This document shows, piece by piece, positions 1 through 11,413 of a stretch of 64,000 bases of DNA. The notes under the pieces are model-generated. The model was not told the DNA's origin and ran no database searches. It saw only the letters and a list, made by a program, of their open reading frames with translations. This DNA comes from Chondrus crispus (lineage: Eukaryota; Rhodophyta; Florideophyceae; Gigartinales; Gigartinaceae): NCBI RefSeq assembly GCF_000350225.1, contig NW_005179200.1, positions 41,851 through 105,850 on the forward strand, written 5' to 3'. The position numbers and the translations under genes were made by a program. Each line of letters starts with the position of its first letter. The first letter of the stretch is position 1.

Positions 1-1315
1 GGATCAGTAGAACAGGCTCATATCGAAGCTGTCAGACGGCCAATAGTTTGAGAACACATCGCCCGGCGGCACGAAATTGTTAGTCGCTACAGTATTGATG
101 ATCAAGTTGTATCCTTATTGTTTATGAGTCCGGGTGTCTTTGGAAAATGGCGAGTAGAGGTCTACGAAAAAGAATCGGCTTCGCAAAAAGTAATTTAGTG
201 TAAACTGTTGCAAAAACAGAAGGAAATTTTAGACTGCGTCACTAGTATTTGTGCTGCAAATTCCCTGGTAAGACATTCAAGCCGCGTGTGGTATACCCAG
301 GAGAACAACCAAACTACCACAGAGATCGTGTTTTAGATTAGACTGTGCATAATGTGTTGCTGCCATGCTACTTCTATCGGCGAGACCCTGTCGGTGCGGA
401 CTCTAGCATTTTTGGGCTGGGCTGTTTTCTTGTGGACAGGACCAAAGAGCTACGTGTCCGGGCCAACACCTTCTGTTATTTCCCAATGGCCAAAGTTGTC
501 ATATTGAGTATATAATGCTGGAGTATCTGAAGGAAAACGATTTTGTTCTGGTTGGGCTTCCTGCGTACATGTGGTATGTTTGATAGCCCGTCAATGTGAC
601 GGGTTTTGGCTTTTTCAAGTCGTTTTACAGCGTGAAACGCATTACCGAGCAATAAGCCAAACGCTTCTTGACGCCTTCGATGTGGCGAAACAAAACGGTA
701 TGCACTGTCGTACGCCCTGAAATTGTCCAATGCATGTAGCTGAAGTAAGAAGTGTGGCGGTCGGTACACTCAAGTACGAACCGTTGGTGTTAAGCCCGCT
801 GGAGAAATCCAGTTCCACACAAACTATGGATCAGAATCTGCGTGTTTGCCGAGTTTGGAAGCTGTATTACTGTCTTTTCAGGCGCGGGAGAGAAGCCTGA
901 TCCCGGACGCAGACAATGACGAGCAAGATACTACTACAATTTCTTCAATAAAGGGCGCGCGTCTTACTGCGGATATTGTCATTGTGGCCCTGGCAGAGAG
1001 AAGGCGGCAGAAACCAAGGCGCAAAGATGACGCCAGAACAAGCAGAACAGGAAGATTTAAGAAAATGAATACCGGTTACATTCTGCTGTTGACCGCCGTC
1101 GTCTTGCGCCTCTTGCGCCACCAAGATTATTTTTTTCACTGCTCTTCGCAGAACCAGAGAGAGTAGACGCAATCGGGCTCGTTATCATGGTTCAAGTGCT
1201 GACAGTTACTACTATTTCGGTGTCTATGAAACTCTATAGCGAAGATCAAACACGGGCCACGGCGCATACACTCTTACAATTTGTGTTTAGCAATTTGACA
1301 ATTTGGCAATTCTCA
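1..1315. other. No recognisable gene
   Basis: Short open frames occur on both strands (476-769 minus, 846-1166 plus) but none shows a family motif, signal peptide or codon pattern that I recognise, and they overlap one another. I see no long repeat shared with the rest of the window. Confidence 0.4.
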
Positions 1316-1550
1316 TCAACGATACTGTTTGGGAAAATGTAGTAAGCTTGAGGCCTCCTTCAGGTTGCTCGTTAGTAAAAACAACAGCCTCGTTTGTTTT
1401 CTGGACTTACTAGTGATACTGATTGAAATTGATTGAGCAAAGCAGTCGATATGTTCATATTTTATTATTACAATTGTGATTGTCGCGCTGCTGTAACGGA
1501 CAACTTCGTGATTAGGTACGTCACGTTTAAACCGTGAATGGGGGAGAGAA

Positions 1551-1892
1551 CTAATCCGGTTTATAGGGTGCATTGATAGGGTTGGCTGTGGTGATCTCTT
1601 GGAGCCGGTCGCACAGGTCGTGCGGGGTGCGAAGGAGGTCATTTTCGGAGAGAAGGGATCGGATTTCTTCAGAGAGACTGTGAAAGATCACTGCAAGGGC
1701 GAGGCGTTTCTTGCGCGTGAAGAGGCGGATGTCGGTGGGGTCGGTTGAGGGGGTGGGGTTGGAGTCCAAGCGGCTGTCACAGTCGTTGATAGAGGCTACG
1801 AGTACTTGATTGTTGTGCCAGTAGCTGTCGTTGGTGAGGGTGAGTTGTGTGACAGAGATGCGGGGGCTGTCATGGGCCGGGGATGATTCCAT
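1551..1892 (-). pseudogene. Copia-type Gag N-terminal fragment
   Basis: The 113-residue frame begins MESSPAHDSPRISVTQ and contains the pattern DSYWHNNQVLVAS, then a segment about operating on LDSNPTPSTDPT and a helical stretch ending PHDLCDRLQEI. This resembles the N-terminal part of Ty1/copia Gag (UBN2-like), in which the first helices precede the core capsid domain. It stops at 1551, with no zinc knuckle, protease or polymerase following, so it is a 5' scrap or a Gag cut by deletion. The proline/threonine-rich style resembles the copia element on the same strand at the far end of the window (61190-64000), so the two may belong to one family; that is inference. Family assignment is from pattern only. 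Confidence 0.45.
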
Positions 1893-2001
1893 GGTGTTGG
1901 GATGGTCGGGAGGGGCAGCTGGTGTTGTTGGAGGGAAGTAGGTGAGGGAGAGGAAAGGAGTCTCAGGGGGAGGAATGGTTGGTGTGTGGGGGGAGGGGAA
2001 T

Positions 2002-2140
2002 GGATCGGCCGTGGGCCGGTTGCGGTGGTTGTGGAGTGGATGGATCGGCCGTGGGCCGGTTGGGGAAGTGGATGGGCGTGTGAGCGTGTCGGCCTGGGGC
2101 CGTTTGGGTGTGATGTGATGATCGGCCGTGGGCCGGTTGG
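2002..2140. repeat. Spaced GC-rich 20-bp repeat
   Basis: The motif GATCGGCCGTGGGCCGGTTG occurs at about 2003, 2043 and 2120, with a degenerate copy near 2088. Each copy contains CGGCC and GGCCG arms that can pair. The cluster lies just upstream of the minus-strand Gag fragment, where a retrotransposon leader would be. Confidence 0.6.
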
Positions 2141-2658
2141 GTGAGGGTGATGGAAAAGGGGATGAAGAGGGTGAGCAGTGGGAGCGGAAAAGGGAAATGG
2201 GCTATAACTTGTAGAGGAGACTCAAGACCTTAGTCGTGTTTACTGTGGGAGGAGCGACGGCGGTGTTAAGTACCGCCTAGGAGCTATGTACACGTGTAAC
2301 ATACGACAAGGCTCTACGCTTCGGCGCAGGTAAAGTAAGGTGACGCTTGTCAGTCCTTACAAGGGGGAACCCATGTTTTTGAACAGACCTCCTCAAAATT
2401 GAACAAAGCGATAATTTCCAAATTTTAACAACAGCTACAACATTTCATTGCTGTTAACCCTCATTGAGTGATCAAAGCCATCTCAAATGAACCGATAACT
2501 TGGCGGCAAATGCAAACAGACAAAAATGGCGCACATTTTCGAATTGAGCGATGCAAATAACCCTTGAAACTTTGGTCTGACCTCCTATCCGATGCCAATA
2601 AAATCGTCAGGCCAACTCCGGTCTCAAGGTCGCCACTCCCTCTGTAACGGTCACGAAA

Positions 2659-4327
2659 ATGACCACAGCAAAGCGCATGTCAAAGAAAGAGAAATGCTTT
2701 GAAAGAGCACTACTTGCGGTTGACAGGGGCATGGATCGCCGTCGAGCATCCTTCATTGCTCGCATGCCCCTATCAGCGTTCCAGTACAGACTTATGCACA
2801 AGGATGGCATTTGCTCACCATGAACTGCACTGACCTCTGGCGAAGAAGAGACCATCGTGACACTTATCAATCGATACTCAGCGAAAGGTTTCCCTCTCAG
2901 TAACGAGGATATAGCCGATGCTGTGGAAATCTTAATTTCATCGCTCCCGCAAAGTCGACAACAAAAACTGCCTTTTGTCAACAGCAGGCCGGGAAAAAGT
3001 TTTGTATAACTTTCGCAAGCGTCACAGTGACACCATACAGTTCAAACGATACTCTGAAGAAGAGGAAATAAGGTGGAAGTCGTGCAATGCAGAAGTCCGG
3101 ACGACGCACTTTGCAGCCATTCACAAAATAATTGCAGACAATGGAATAGACTGCCACCACATATGCAACCTCGATGAGACTGGCATGTCCCCGAACCGAG
3201 ACTGTCTCAAATCTTCACATAAAAAAGCGTACGTTACACGCTTATGCCATCCCGAGAAACGTTCTCCAGAATTTCGGAACATTGATCTTGTAACTATGAC
3301 GCCAGTTGTCTTTGCAAGTGCGTGTGTTGGGAGGCCATTGTTCGTAGTGAAAGGAAAAAGTATCAAGTTTCGCGTTGTGAAGTCTAACGACCAATTGGTG
3401 GTCCAAACAATTGCTGACTGTCTACCGGATGGCAGCCTCGTGACCTGTCGTGATGACGTAGCAGGTGTGGATTCTACCAACTTTGCCGAGTGGTCCAAAG
3501 CATTCGTGAAGGATAATGAGTACAAAGTATCACACGGGAATATTGCTGCTCATGAATAGATACCGTAGTCATATGCGTTACAAAACCTTGAGCTTCTTGC
3601 ACAGCGCAAACGTGATAGCCTATGCCCTCCCAGCGCATACTAGCGGTGTTACTCAACCACTGGATGTTTCCGTATTTGGGTCTTTCAAAAGCAAGTTACG
3701 TGACCTTGTTGATGGAATGTCTACAGCTGGTGCGGTCAATGTTTACGATCAATTCGATTTTTTGAAGTTGGTGACAGCGGCGTATGCCAAATATTTTACT
3801 CGTTCCAATATGGCCTCTGGTTTTAGCAAGGCCAGCATCTACCCTGCCAATTTGTCCTACGTGTTCGCAGAGCTTACTCCATTATCCTCTATACACTGCG
3901 ACAAAATCATGAAGGCTGAAGATATCGAGTGCATTCTTGAAACGAAAGAATGCAGCTCCGAAACAATATTGGTCTCCAGCCCGTAGTTATTCGCAATGGA
4001 TTTTTGGACACTACGGCAGGATTGTGCCTCACTTCGAGCGAGGCTTTGCGCATGGCCAGAAGTAAAGATGCCATTGACATAGCTAAAAAGAGAGAGAAGG
4101 AACGCCGAGAAGCGGAAAAGGCTGAACGCGAAGCTGCATTATATGATAAGGTGAAGAGAATGCGACTGGCGCACGACAAAGAAGCCCTTGCATATCGTGT
4201 GCGTGAATATGGTGTGAGAACCGTCTTGCCGAGACCGATGAAAGAACGCCGCATGCTTGCAAAGCGCATGGTAGCAGAGAAGAAAGTGCACCGCAGCATA
4301 ATCATTGCCAGACCTAGTTCAATGTGA
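2659..4327 (+). pseudogene. Decayed pogo-type (DDE_1) transposase
   Basis: Reading the plus strand across frame changes gives, in order: a psq-type helix-turn-helix (FERALLAVDRGMDRRRAS... then LSAFQYRLMHKDG), a CENP-B-type DNA-binding segment (EEETIVTLINRYSAKGFPLS), the first catalytic motif NLDETG (near 3162-3183), a second motif region MNRYRSH (near 3550), the TQPLD segment (near 3651) and a basic coiled tail. It is broken by an in-frame TGA near 2820, a frameshift near 2998 and another near 3520. The second catalytic aspartate appears as Asn (AAT), followed by Arg where Gly is usual. This transposase would bind the element ends and cut DNA in the nucleus, but this copy cannot be active. 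The DDE_1 family call is strong; the exact start is uncertain. Confidence 0.75.
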
Positions 4328-4426
4328 CCGTCACACGTCATCGCAACCTTTTTTTTGATGACCCCAAGTTTTCCTGATCCACATATTGACTGGTTGCACC
4401 AGAGCATCAAACCTTCCATGTCCACC

Positions 4427-4697
4427 TGTGAGATATTTTTAGGGAAAAATTGCATTTTACTGTAGAGGGAGATTTTATTCTGTAGTCCCAGATTTTATTT
4501 GAATTTTAGAGAAGCGCACGCGGACGGCCCGGCGGAATCCGGGCCGGACGCGTGGACGCTTCTGGAAGGAATTTCGTAGAAATAAAAGAGAGAGGGTGAC
4601 GGGCTCTGCGGGGAAAAAGGGGGGAAGGACACTCGGCCGACCCTCACCACGGAACGGTACGCTCCCCAAAACCGCCTCCCCCATTTCACCGACAACA
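4427..4697 (+). repeat. 5' LTR of gypsy element
   Basis: This 271-bp LTR has TG...CA ends and CCACC just outside. The gag start codon at 4697 uses the last base of the LTR. Confidence 0.95.
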
Positions 4698-7600
4698 TGG
4701 TACTCTTGTGGAGGGCCAACGCAGACACAAGTGCGGGCCCTAACCCTGTTACCTACGATGGGTCGAACGGGTCAGATGTTTCCAAGTTTCTGTTCGTATA
4801 CGAGAACATCATTATGCGCGGCAGGCCTGACGAGTAGAAGGCAGGAGCTATCCTATGCCACCTGGAGGGTGCCGCGTTCGACTATTACTATGACACGTAT
4901 AGTCATAATGGGAGTCTGACCGAGGCCGCCAGTAACTGGGACGGTGTGAAGAGGGCCCTGTCTGACCGTTTTGCGGAGACACCGAGGCCAGAAGAAAACA
5001 TCCAGAAGGCTATGAGTTGCAGACTGGATGGTGGGAACTTGCTTACTTCGATGGATGAAATGGACAAGCTCTACAGGAGGGCTGGCTTCAACGACGAGGC
5101 AAAGTACGGCTTGCTTCGCAATGCCGTAATGGCACATTTGGATGTTGCTCAGTTCGCAATCTATCGTTCTCCGACGACGTACGAAGAACTGATGAAGACG
5201 GCGAAGGACTTTGCGGCAGGCCGTGACGCCTTCAAGGCGGCGAAAACTGCTGCGCAGTCCGTTGAACCTGTGACGCCCAAGCGTGTATTGATGCGTTCTG
5301 ATGTGGATCTTCGACAGGACAAGCTGGAGAACAAGGTAGATGCTATCACTAATCAGCTGGCGGAACTGTAACTGATGATGAAGAAACGACAGACGCGAGG
5401 GGACAGTGATACGAGTTGGACATGTTCCTATTGCAAGGAACCAGGGCATTCAGCGACTCGTTGTCGTTCCAACCCACACCGTGATACTCGTTGGCCAACT
5501 TGTGGGAAGGTTGGACACACGACGGACACTTGCTGGTCCCGCTTTGCTAGAAAGAATGTGGCTCATGCACGTCCTCAAAATAACGCTGGCGCAGGAAGCG
5601 CTTATGGCCCCAAAGCAGGCGGTTCTGCCAACGACGCCGGTGACAAGGCCACTAGAGACTCGAAGCAGGTCACGGTCATAACTGAGACCACCAAGGGAAA
5701 ATTGGTGGCAGCTACGAAACGCAACGCCGAAGGAGAGGCCTTGCCGAAGCAGTCGAAGAACCGTGAAGAAGTTTCGATCCCGACGCTGCTGAATCCCACT
5801 CCAGTAGCTCCTAGGGGAACTCTCCCCTGGAATGAGCCGCTGAGAGTGCCGAGAGTGAAGCCTGCACGCCAGAAATAGAAGAATATTTCAAAGAAGGCGG
5901 CACTCCAGGAGCACGTCGGCAAGTACAACGTCGTGTCAGAGCTGGCGAATGCGCCGTCTGGTCTAACATTTGGACAACTTGTCCGTGGAGACGCTGAAGG
6001 AGCAAGGAAGGAGATGAAGCGCCTTCTATCCAGGAGATTGGGGCGTTCTCGCGGGTTTGCGGGCCACACGGATGTCTTCCCGAGGCGTCTTCGGGTAGTT
6101 ACTGTTCAAGTTTATGGAACTGATGCTCAAGCACTACTGGGTTCGGGTGCGGTGCCGAACATCATGTCGCCGCACCTCATGAAGAGACTTTCTCTGACGC
6201 CAAAGAGTACGAAGAAACACATCCCTGTGGCAGATGGGAAGAGCTCCTCTTGTGTTGGATCACTGCGCCAAGTCCCCGTCTCGTTTGGGGGACTGGTGAG
6301 CATGATGGACTTCCTTGTCGTTACGGGAACACCGTACGACGTCATCGTGGGGATGCCGTCGTTAGAGGAGCTCCAAACGTGCATTGACTTGGGGCAACAG
6401 CATGTCCAAGTAACTGTGGGTGATGAGACGATTCGACTAAGTCTTGAGATGGATGAAGACCATAAGAAGCCCGGATCCGCTACCGACAGTGAGGAATTCA
6501 CGTCAGACTCGGGGGCAGTGCTGGCTGACTCGACTGACACGGATGAAGACTTCGTCCTTTCGCTGCGTGAAAGGGTGCCGTTTGAACCAGACCTTGCCTG
6601 GGCGGGAGCAGTCACTGAGGACGAAGATCCTCATGCTGGACTTCCGGAACTAGCTGAGAAAGGCTCAGAGTACGAGCCGGCGGATGAGAAAGAGAAAAGA
6701 GATGAGAAGGAGGGACTTCTCATGTCTAAGCTGAGCCATATCAGCAGAGAGAACGCCGACCGCATAATGTGTTCTATCAAGAGTATGGGAATAGCTGCAT
6801 GGTCCTTGGACGACCTCAGGCCGGCAGATGTCCCTGTGTTACATTCGTTTGAGTTAAATGACGACAGGCCCATTTCGCACGCCGTTCGGAGGCTCCCTCC
6901 GAGACACAACGCGGTAGTGCGTGAGGAGATCGAGAAGATGCAGAAGGCAGGGATCATTACCCCCTCTGTAGCTCCTTGGTCGTTTCCGGTCGTCATCGCA
7001 ACGAAGAAGGACCGGAAACCTCGCTTCGGTGTTGACTACCGCGCGCTTAACCGCGTGATGAAGGCCGACAAGTGGCCGTTGCCTAAAATGGAACAGATAT
7101 TCGACGACCTTGAAGGAAGCAAAGTATTCACTACCCTGGACTTGTTCTCGGGTTATTGGCAAGTGCGGATGGCTTCATGGTGCAAAGAACAGACGACGTT
7201 TGTCAGTCGGTACGGGACCTTTCAATTTGAAGTGATGCCATTCGGGCTCATGAACGCTCCTTCAACATTTCAAAGGATGATGGATGGCGTATTCAGAGAC
7301 CTGCCATTCGTCCGAGTATACCTTGATGACGTGGTCATCTTTTCGAAGTCCTTGGACGTCCATGTTGACCACTTGATTGAAGTGTTCGAGCTGATTGCTC
7401 GCAGTGGATTGAAGTTGAAGCTTGTGAAGTGTTCCTTCGCGCAATCACAGACCAGGCTATTGGGGCACGTCATCGGAAAGAAAGGGATTGAGGTGGATCT
7501 AGAGAAGACATCGATCATTTGGGACACCCCCGAGCCGCGCACCAAGACGGAGTTACGGAGCTTCCTTGGACTAGCGGGGTATTACCGCTGATTTATCCCT

Positions 7601-9424
7601 AAGTTCGCAGAAGTCTCTGCATCGTTGCATGCTGCTACTTCTACCAAAGTCGAATTTGAATTTAAGGGAGGGATGCGGACCGCCTTCCAGGAGTTGAAGA
7701 AAAGGGTGACGTCTCCTCCGCTGTTGGCGCTTCCGAAGTTGGACGAACCCTTCATGGTCGAGACAGATGCATCCAACGTGGCAGTGGGAGCAGTTCTGTC
7801 TCAGAAGAAGGAAGACAAGAAGGTTCACTCGCTACAATACGCCAGGAGGACGATGACGGAGACTGAGAAGAAGTACTCCACCTGTGAGAGAGAAGCATTA
7901 GCGGTGATCTTCGCGTTAAAGAAATTTCGGGTGTATTTGCTCTCAACGCAAAAGTTCAAGTTGATTACGGATCACCAAGCGCTTAGTATGCGTTCAAAAA
8001 GAAGGACATCCGTGGTAAACTTGCCCGTTGGTTGGATTTCCTGGCGGAGTACGAATTCGAGATATTGTACCGTCCCGGCTCAAAGAATTGTGCCGCTGAC
8101 TTTCTCTCGCGTCTACGAGAAGACGATGGCAGGCGCGAGGAGGATGAGGGGGACCTGGTATGTGCTGCCGCTTTTGCGAGAGAAAATATACTGGAAGACA
8201 TGGAACCTCATGTGCAGGACACGTACGGTTATCTCGAAGGCGAAGAGATGGTCGAGCAAGATGCTGCGCAGAGGCGCAGAATCAAGAAGAACTCCAGGCG
8301 GTTCCTCGCCTGGAACGGAAGGCTGTTTCGCAGGACGAAGAATGGGATCAGAACAATCCCTTCTCGGGGGACTCGACTGCAGGTATTGCGGTCGCTGCAT
8401 GACGACATTGGCCACTGGGACGCTACAACTACGAAGCAGTTCGTCCTTGACAGGTACTGGTGGCCGGGAGTTCATGGTGGTATCTACGCCTACGTTCGTG
8501 GATGTGAAGGCTGCCAAAAGGCTGCGCCCATCCCGACGTACAAAAGCACGGCGGTGATACCAGTCTCTCAGCTCTTTGAGACATTCTCGATAGACTTTGC
8601 GGGACCCCTTCCCAAGACGAAGAACGGAAAACGTTACATCCTGATAGCGGTCGAACATCTGACTGGTTGGCCCCTGGCTTGGGCAACCGAGACCGCTACG
8701 TCTGCGGAAGTTGTCAAGTTTGTGAAGGAGGAGATCATCCATTCGTTTGGTCCTCCTCGGAATATAGTCTCAGATAACGCAACATGTTTCAGCGTGACAG
8801 CGTTGAAGAACTTTCATGGCACAACAGGGAATTTCATGGAAACCGGTCCTCGCCTATGCTCCCATGCCCAACGGAAAAGCGGAGCGTATGGTTGGGACCA
8901 TCAAGCGTTCAATTCGGAAGACACTATTAGGTCAGGGCGCCGCTACCTCTAAATGGGAATCGGTGTTGAAACAGATGCTGTACGGGTACCGTCGGCGCCG
9001 ACTGTGCGACTGGTTCTCCCCATTCGAGTTGATGTATGGAGTTAAGCCGCCCTCGCAACCCCAGACCGAGTCGAACCCAATCCGGTGGGGGGGCGTTGAG
9101 GGGCGCCACTTGGAACTGTTAGCGACCCTCGCACTCCGAGCGACGAGGACTGCTACGCATCTGGACAGGAAGAGCAAGAAGATGGCAGTTATCTCACAAC
9201 GCCAATTTGACGTAGGCGACCAGGTTCTGGTTGCCCGAGGAACAGCCTTGGGAGGGCTACGGAAGTGGCCTTTAGGAGAATCGAAGTACTACGGCCCCTG
9301 CAGGGTAGTACGAGCAAAGCACCCGCTGTACACACTCGTGTCGCCGGGTTTGCGTTACGGTTGACGGGATATACATGCAACGCGCTTAATCCCTTTTATT
9401 CAGAAACCCGCACATCTTATGTAG
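4697..9424 (+). pseudogene. Gypsy Gag-Pol polyprotein, inactivated
   Basis: One reading frame runs from an ATG overlapping the LTR end. Order: Gag (4697-5368), CCHC knuckle CSYCKEPGHSATRC with a second degenerate knuckle (Trp in place of the first Cys), aspartic protease (near 6131, GSG in place of DSG), reverse transcriptase (YLDD near 7320), RNase H (TDASN near 7764), integrase HHCC (HDDIGHWD... CEGC) and DDE core (SIDFAG, VSDNATCF, NGKAER), then a C-terminal DNA-binding part. In-frame stops: TAG 4835, TAA 5369, TAG 5876, TGA 7589 (inside the conserved YYRRFI motif) and TGA 9362. A one-base loss near 7984 shifts frame and a one-base gain near 8815 restores it. Gag packages RNA; Pol copies and integrates it. 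This copy cannot make Pol. Confidence 0.92.
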
Positions 9425-9512
9425 ATGTGATGCATTGGTTACCTACACATGCACTAGATCGAAGATGACTCGGATGAATTACGTTTCTTTCGGATGAACT
9501 ATCTTTGGTTGA

Positions 9513-10976
9513 TTACTTGAGTGATCCTTTCGCACGACGGCCCTTACCATGTGAGAGAGTTGGGCCACGATTACCTCGACGAACCCTCTTCTTCTTGTGT
9601 TCCTGACCGAGACTCTTGCCGTCGCTTCTATCTCGCTTTGCCATTCGGTGCACGACGCGCATATCGTCGAAGTACAGAAACTTGGTCGGATCGCCAGCGG
9701 GGCAACACAAACGGAGAGAACTGCTCGTGAGCCGCATGGCATACCGCTCAGAACAGTCATATATCAGCGCCGGTTCCGTCCGCGCGTCCAGACAAATAGC
9801 GTGCTGGAAGCGATGGATGTCATTGAGGCGGAGGACGTAGACACCAGCTTCCACACTTGTCGACAGGCGGAGTAGCCAATCGACGTCCGAGCTCCGCCAT
9901 CACGGGGACCTGGCACTGGACCTGCCATGATCGGTTGACCCAGGCGGTGGAACCACGTGATACAAGGATACGGTGCCGTGGTAAACAGCTTGAAGGGTCC
10001 GTTGGACATGAGTGAAGTGATGAACGCTCGGCGAATAGTTCTTTCGGCGCTCGAACTCGGTGACTCGGTCCGACTCCGCCGCCCAGACGCGGTCGGCAGC
10101 GCGCCGGCCAGCGACCAAAGAGATGGCGTTGCAGACGGCAGAGCGGAGACAGAGGATGGTGTGGTCTTGAATCGGTACGGGCTGAGACCTGGTGAAATAC
10201 CTCGACGCCAAAGGAGAGACGTTGCGAGACATGGCGTAGTTAACGCGCTTCTTCTTGCCCCTATTCTGGCTACACCAGTTGTCGATAACCAGGATTGCGT
10301 CCATACGTGTCGAGGAGTCTCGTCCGAAGGCAGAGTTGAAGCCCCGGCGGGCGTCCTCGTTCTCGGAGGGCACACGATCGAACGTCATCGTGTAGAGCAG
10401 GATAAGGTACTTATCCTGGCTCCCCTCCCCCACGGCGTAATAGCACCCTTGGGCTTCGCCGTTGCTGCCGTCGGAGCACCAAACCAGCTCGACGACGCAA
10501 TCGGGGTCGTCGTAGCAGTTGTACTCTGTCTCGTCGCTGTGGCTCTCGGTGAGCCGGAGCCGGAAGCACCGGTCAGCAGTAAACCAGGCCTTCCGGGACA
10601 GACGAGCCGCGACGAATGCCAGCACGTGGGGCCCGAAGAGAAGTGGGGACCCGGCGGCAGAGACGGCCACCACGACGGATGCACGATTACCGACCTCTTT
10701 GTATCTAATGCGGAAGGATCCATCTCCTACCTGATACTTAACCGCGGATACGTAGGAGCGTCCGGCGTGCTCCCAAAGGGTTGGGAGGTGTTCAGCATTC
10801 CTTGCGTCTTCGAAGTCAATGAACGGGCGGTTGACGCGGTGGGACGCCCTTTAGCGGACGCCCTCCCCGTTCTCGCGCCACACGCCCGCCGAAAGACGGG
10901 CCGCCTTGGAGGCGATCGCTCGACGAGGTACCTTCCCGCCAGTGGAAGCCCTCGCGGTCTGCTTGATCCGAGCTAT
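9513..10976 (-). pseudogene. Antisense ORF: histone H3-tail mimic joined to putative cysteine peptidase
   Basis: A single frame of 488 codons lies antisense between pol and the 3' LTR, broken by TAA (10851-10853) and TGA (9900-9902). The expected start codon reads ATA (10974-10976), one transition from ATG, with G at +4. Residues 2-19 read ARIKQTARASTGGKVPRR. Over H3 positions 1-29, 21 residues match. K4, K14 and K23 are kept; K9 is Ala, K18 is Arg and K27 is Leu. A middle region of about 240 residues is unrecognised. Near codon 282 is SAVCNAISLVAG, near 392 HAICLD and near 407 IYDC, in the order Cys-His-Asp of papain-fold peptidases. The C-terminus is Lys/Arg-rich, suggesting nuclear entry. 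What is seen: the sequence and the H3 match. What is inferred: mimicry, peptidase activity and an element-encoded role in chromatin targeting or evasion of silencing. Confidence 0.75.
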
Positions 10977-11081
10977 GTCGCACAGAGAGTACCGCCCGAA
11001 GGACAACAGACCTCTCGTGCGTAGCTCGGAACGCGGCGCGCTTCAACAAAGTCCCGAAACGGGAACAACGAGAAACGGAGG

Positions 11082-11240
11082 CTCAGGCGACGCGGAGACC
11101 ACGCGGCCTGAGGCTCAGACGGCGTGGGACGGTTAACGGCCCGGGGCCCGGGAGACGCGGAAACCACGCGACCCAGGGCTACGGTGAAGCTGACTGTGAA
11201 AACCACAAGTTCGGGCGACGCGGAGACCACACCGCCCGAA
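11082..11240 (-). repeat. Three hairpins at about 64-bp spacing upstream of the antisense ORF
   Basis: Stems are CTCAGGC/GCCTGAG (11082-11112), GCCCGGG/CCCAGGGC with one mismatch (11146-11179) and TTCGGGCG/CGCCCGAA (11210-11240). The loop is nearly constant (GACGCGGARACCAC) while stems differ but still pair. They lie between a TATATTTAA sequence (about 11365) and the antisense ORF, so they would fall in its RNA leader. Confidence 0.7.
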
Positions 11241-11413
11241 GCTGAGGTTGAAGTGCCAGAGGCAGCGCGAGAAAGAAGCGATGCGAGCGTAGTCGGTGCG
11301 GGGGAAAGGTGGAGAGACGGTGGCCGGGGGGGCCAGAGCGGTCACGCGAGGAAGCGGGGCCAGTATATTTAAGTGCAACGGCAGCCCCGTGGGCTGCCCT
11401 GACGAGGGGGTCA

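Noticed and set aside
4698-4715. tRNA primer site of the gypsy element (TGGTACTCTTGTGG)
   Set aside because: TGG is in the right place, but I could not match the rest to a known tRNA 3' end, so it is not listed as a separate feature.
9957-11024. Long plus-strand frame (355 codons) between pol and the 3' LTR
   Set aside because: It is the shadow of the minus-strand frame that carries the H3-like tail; its own translation has no motif.
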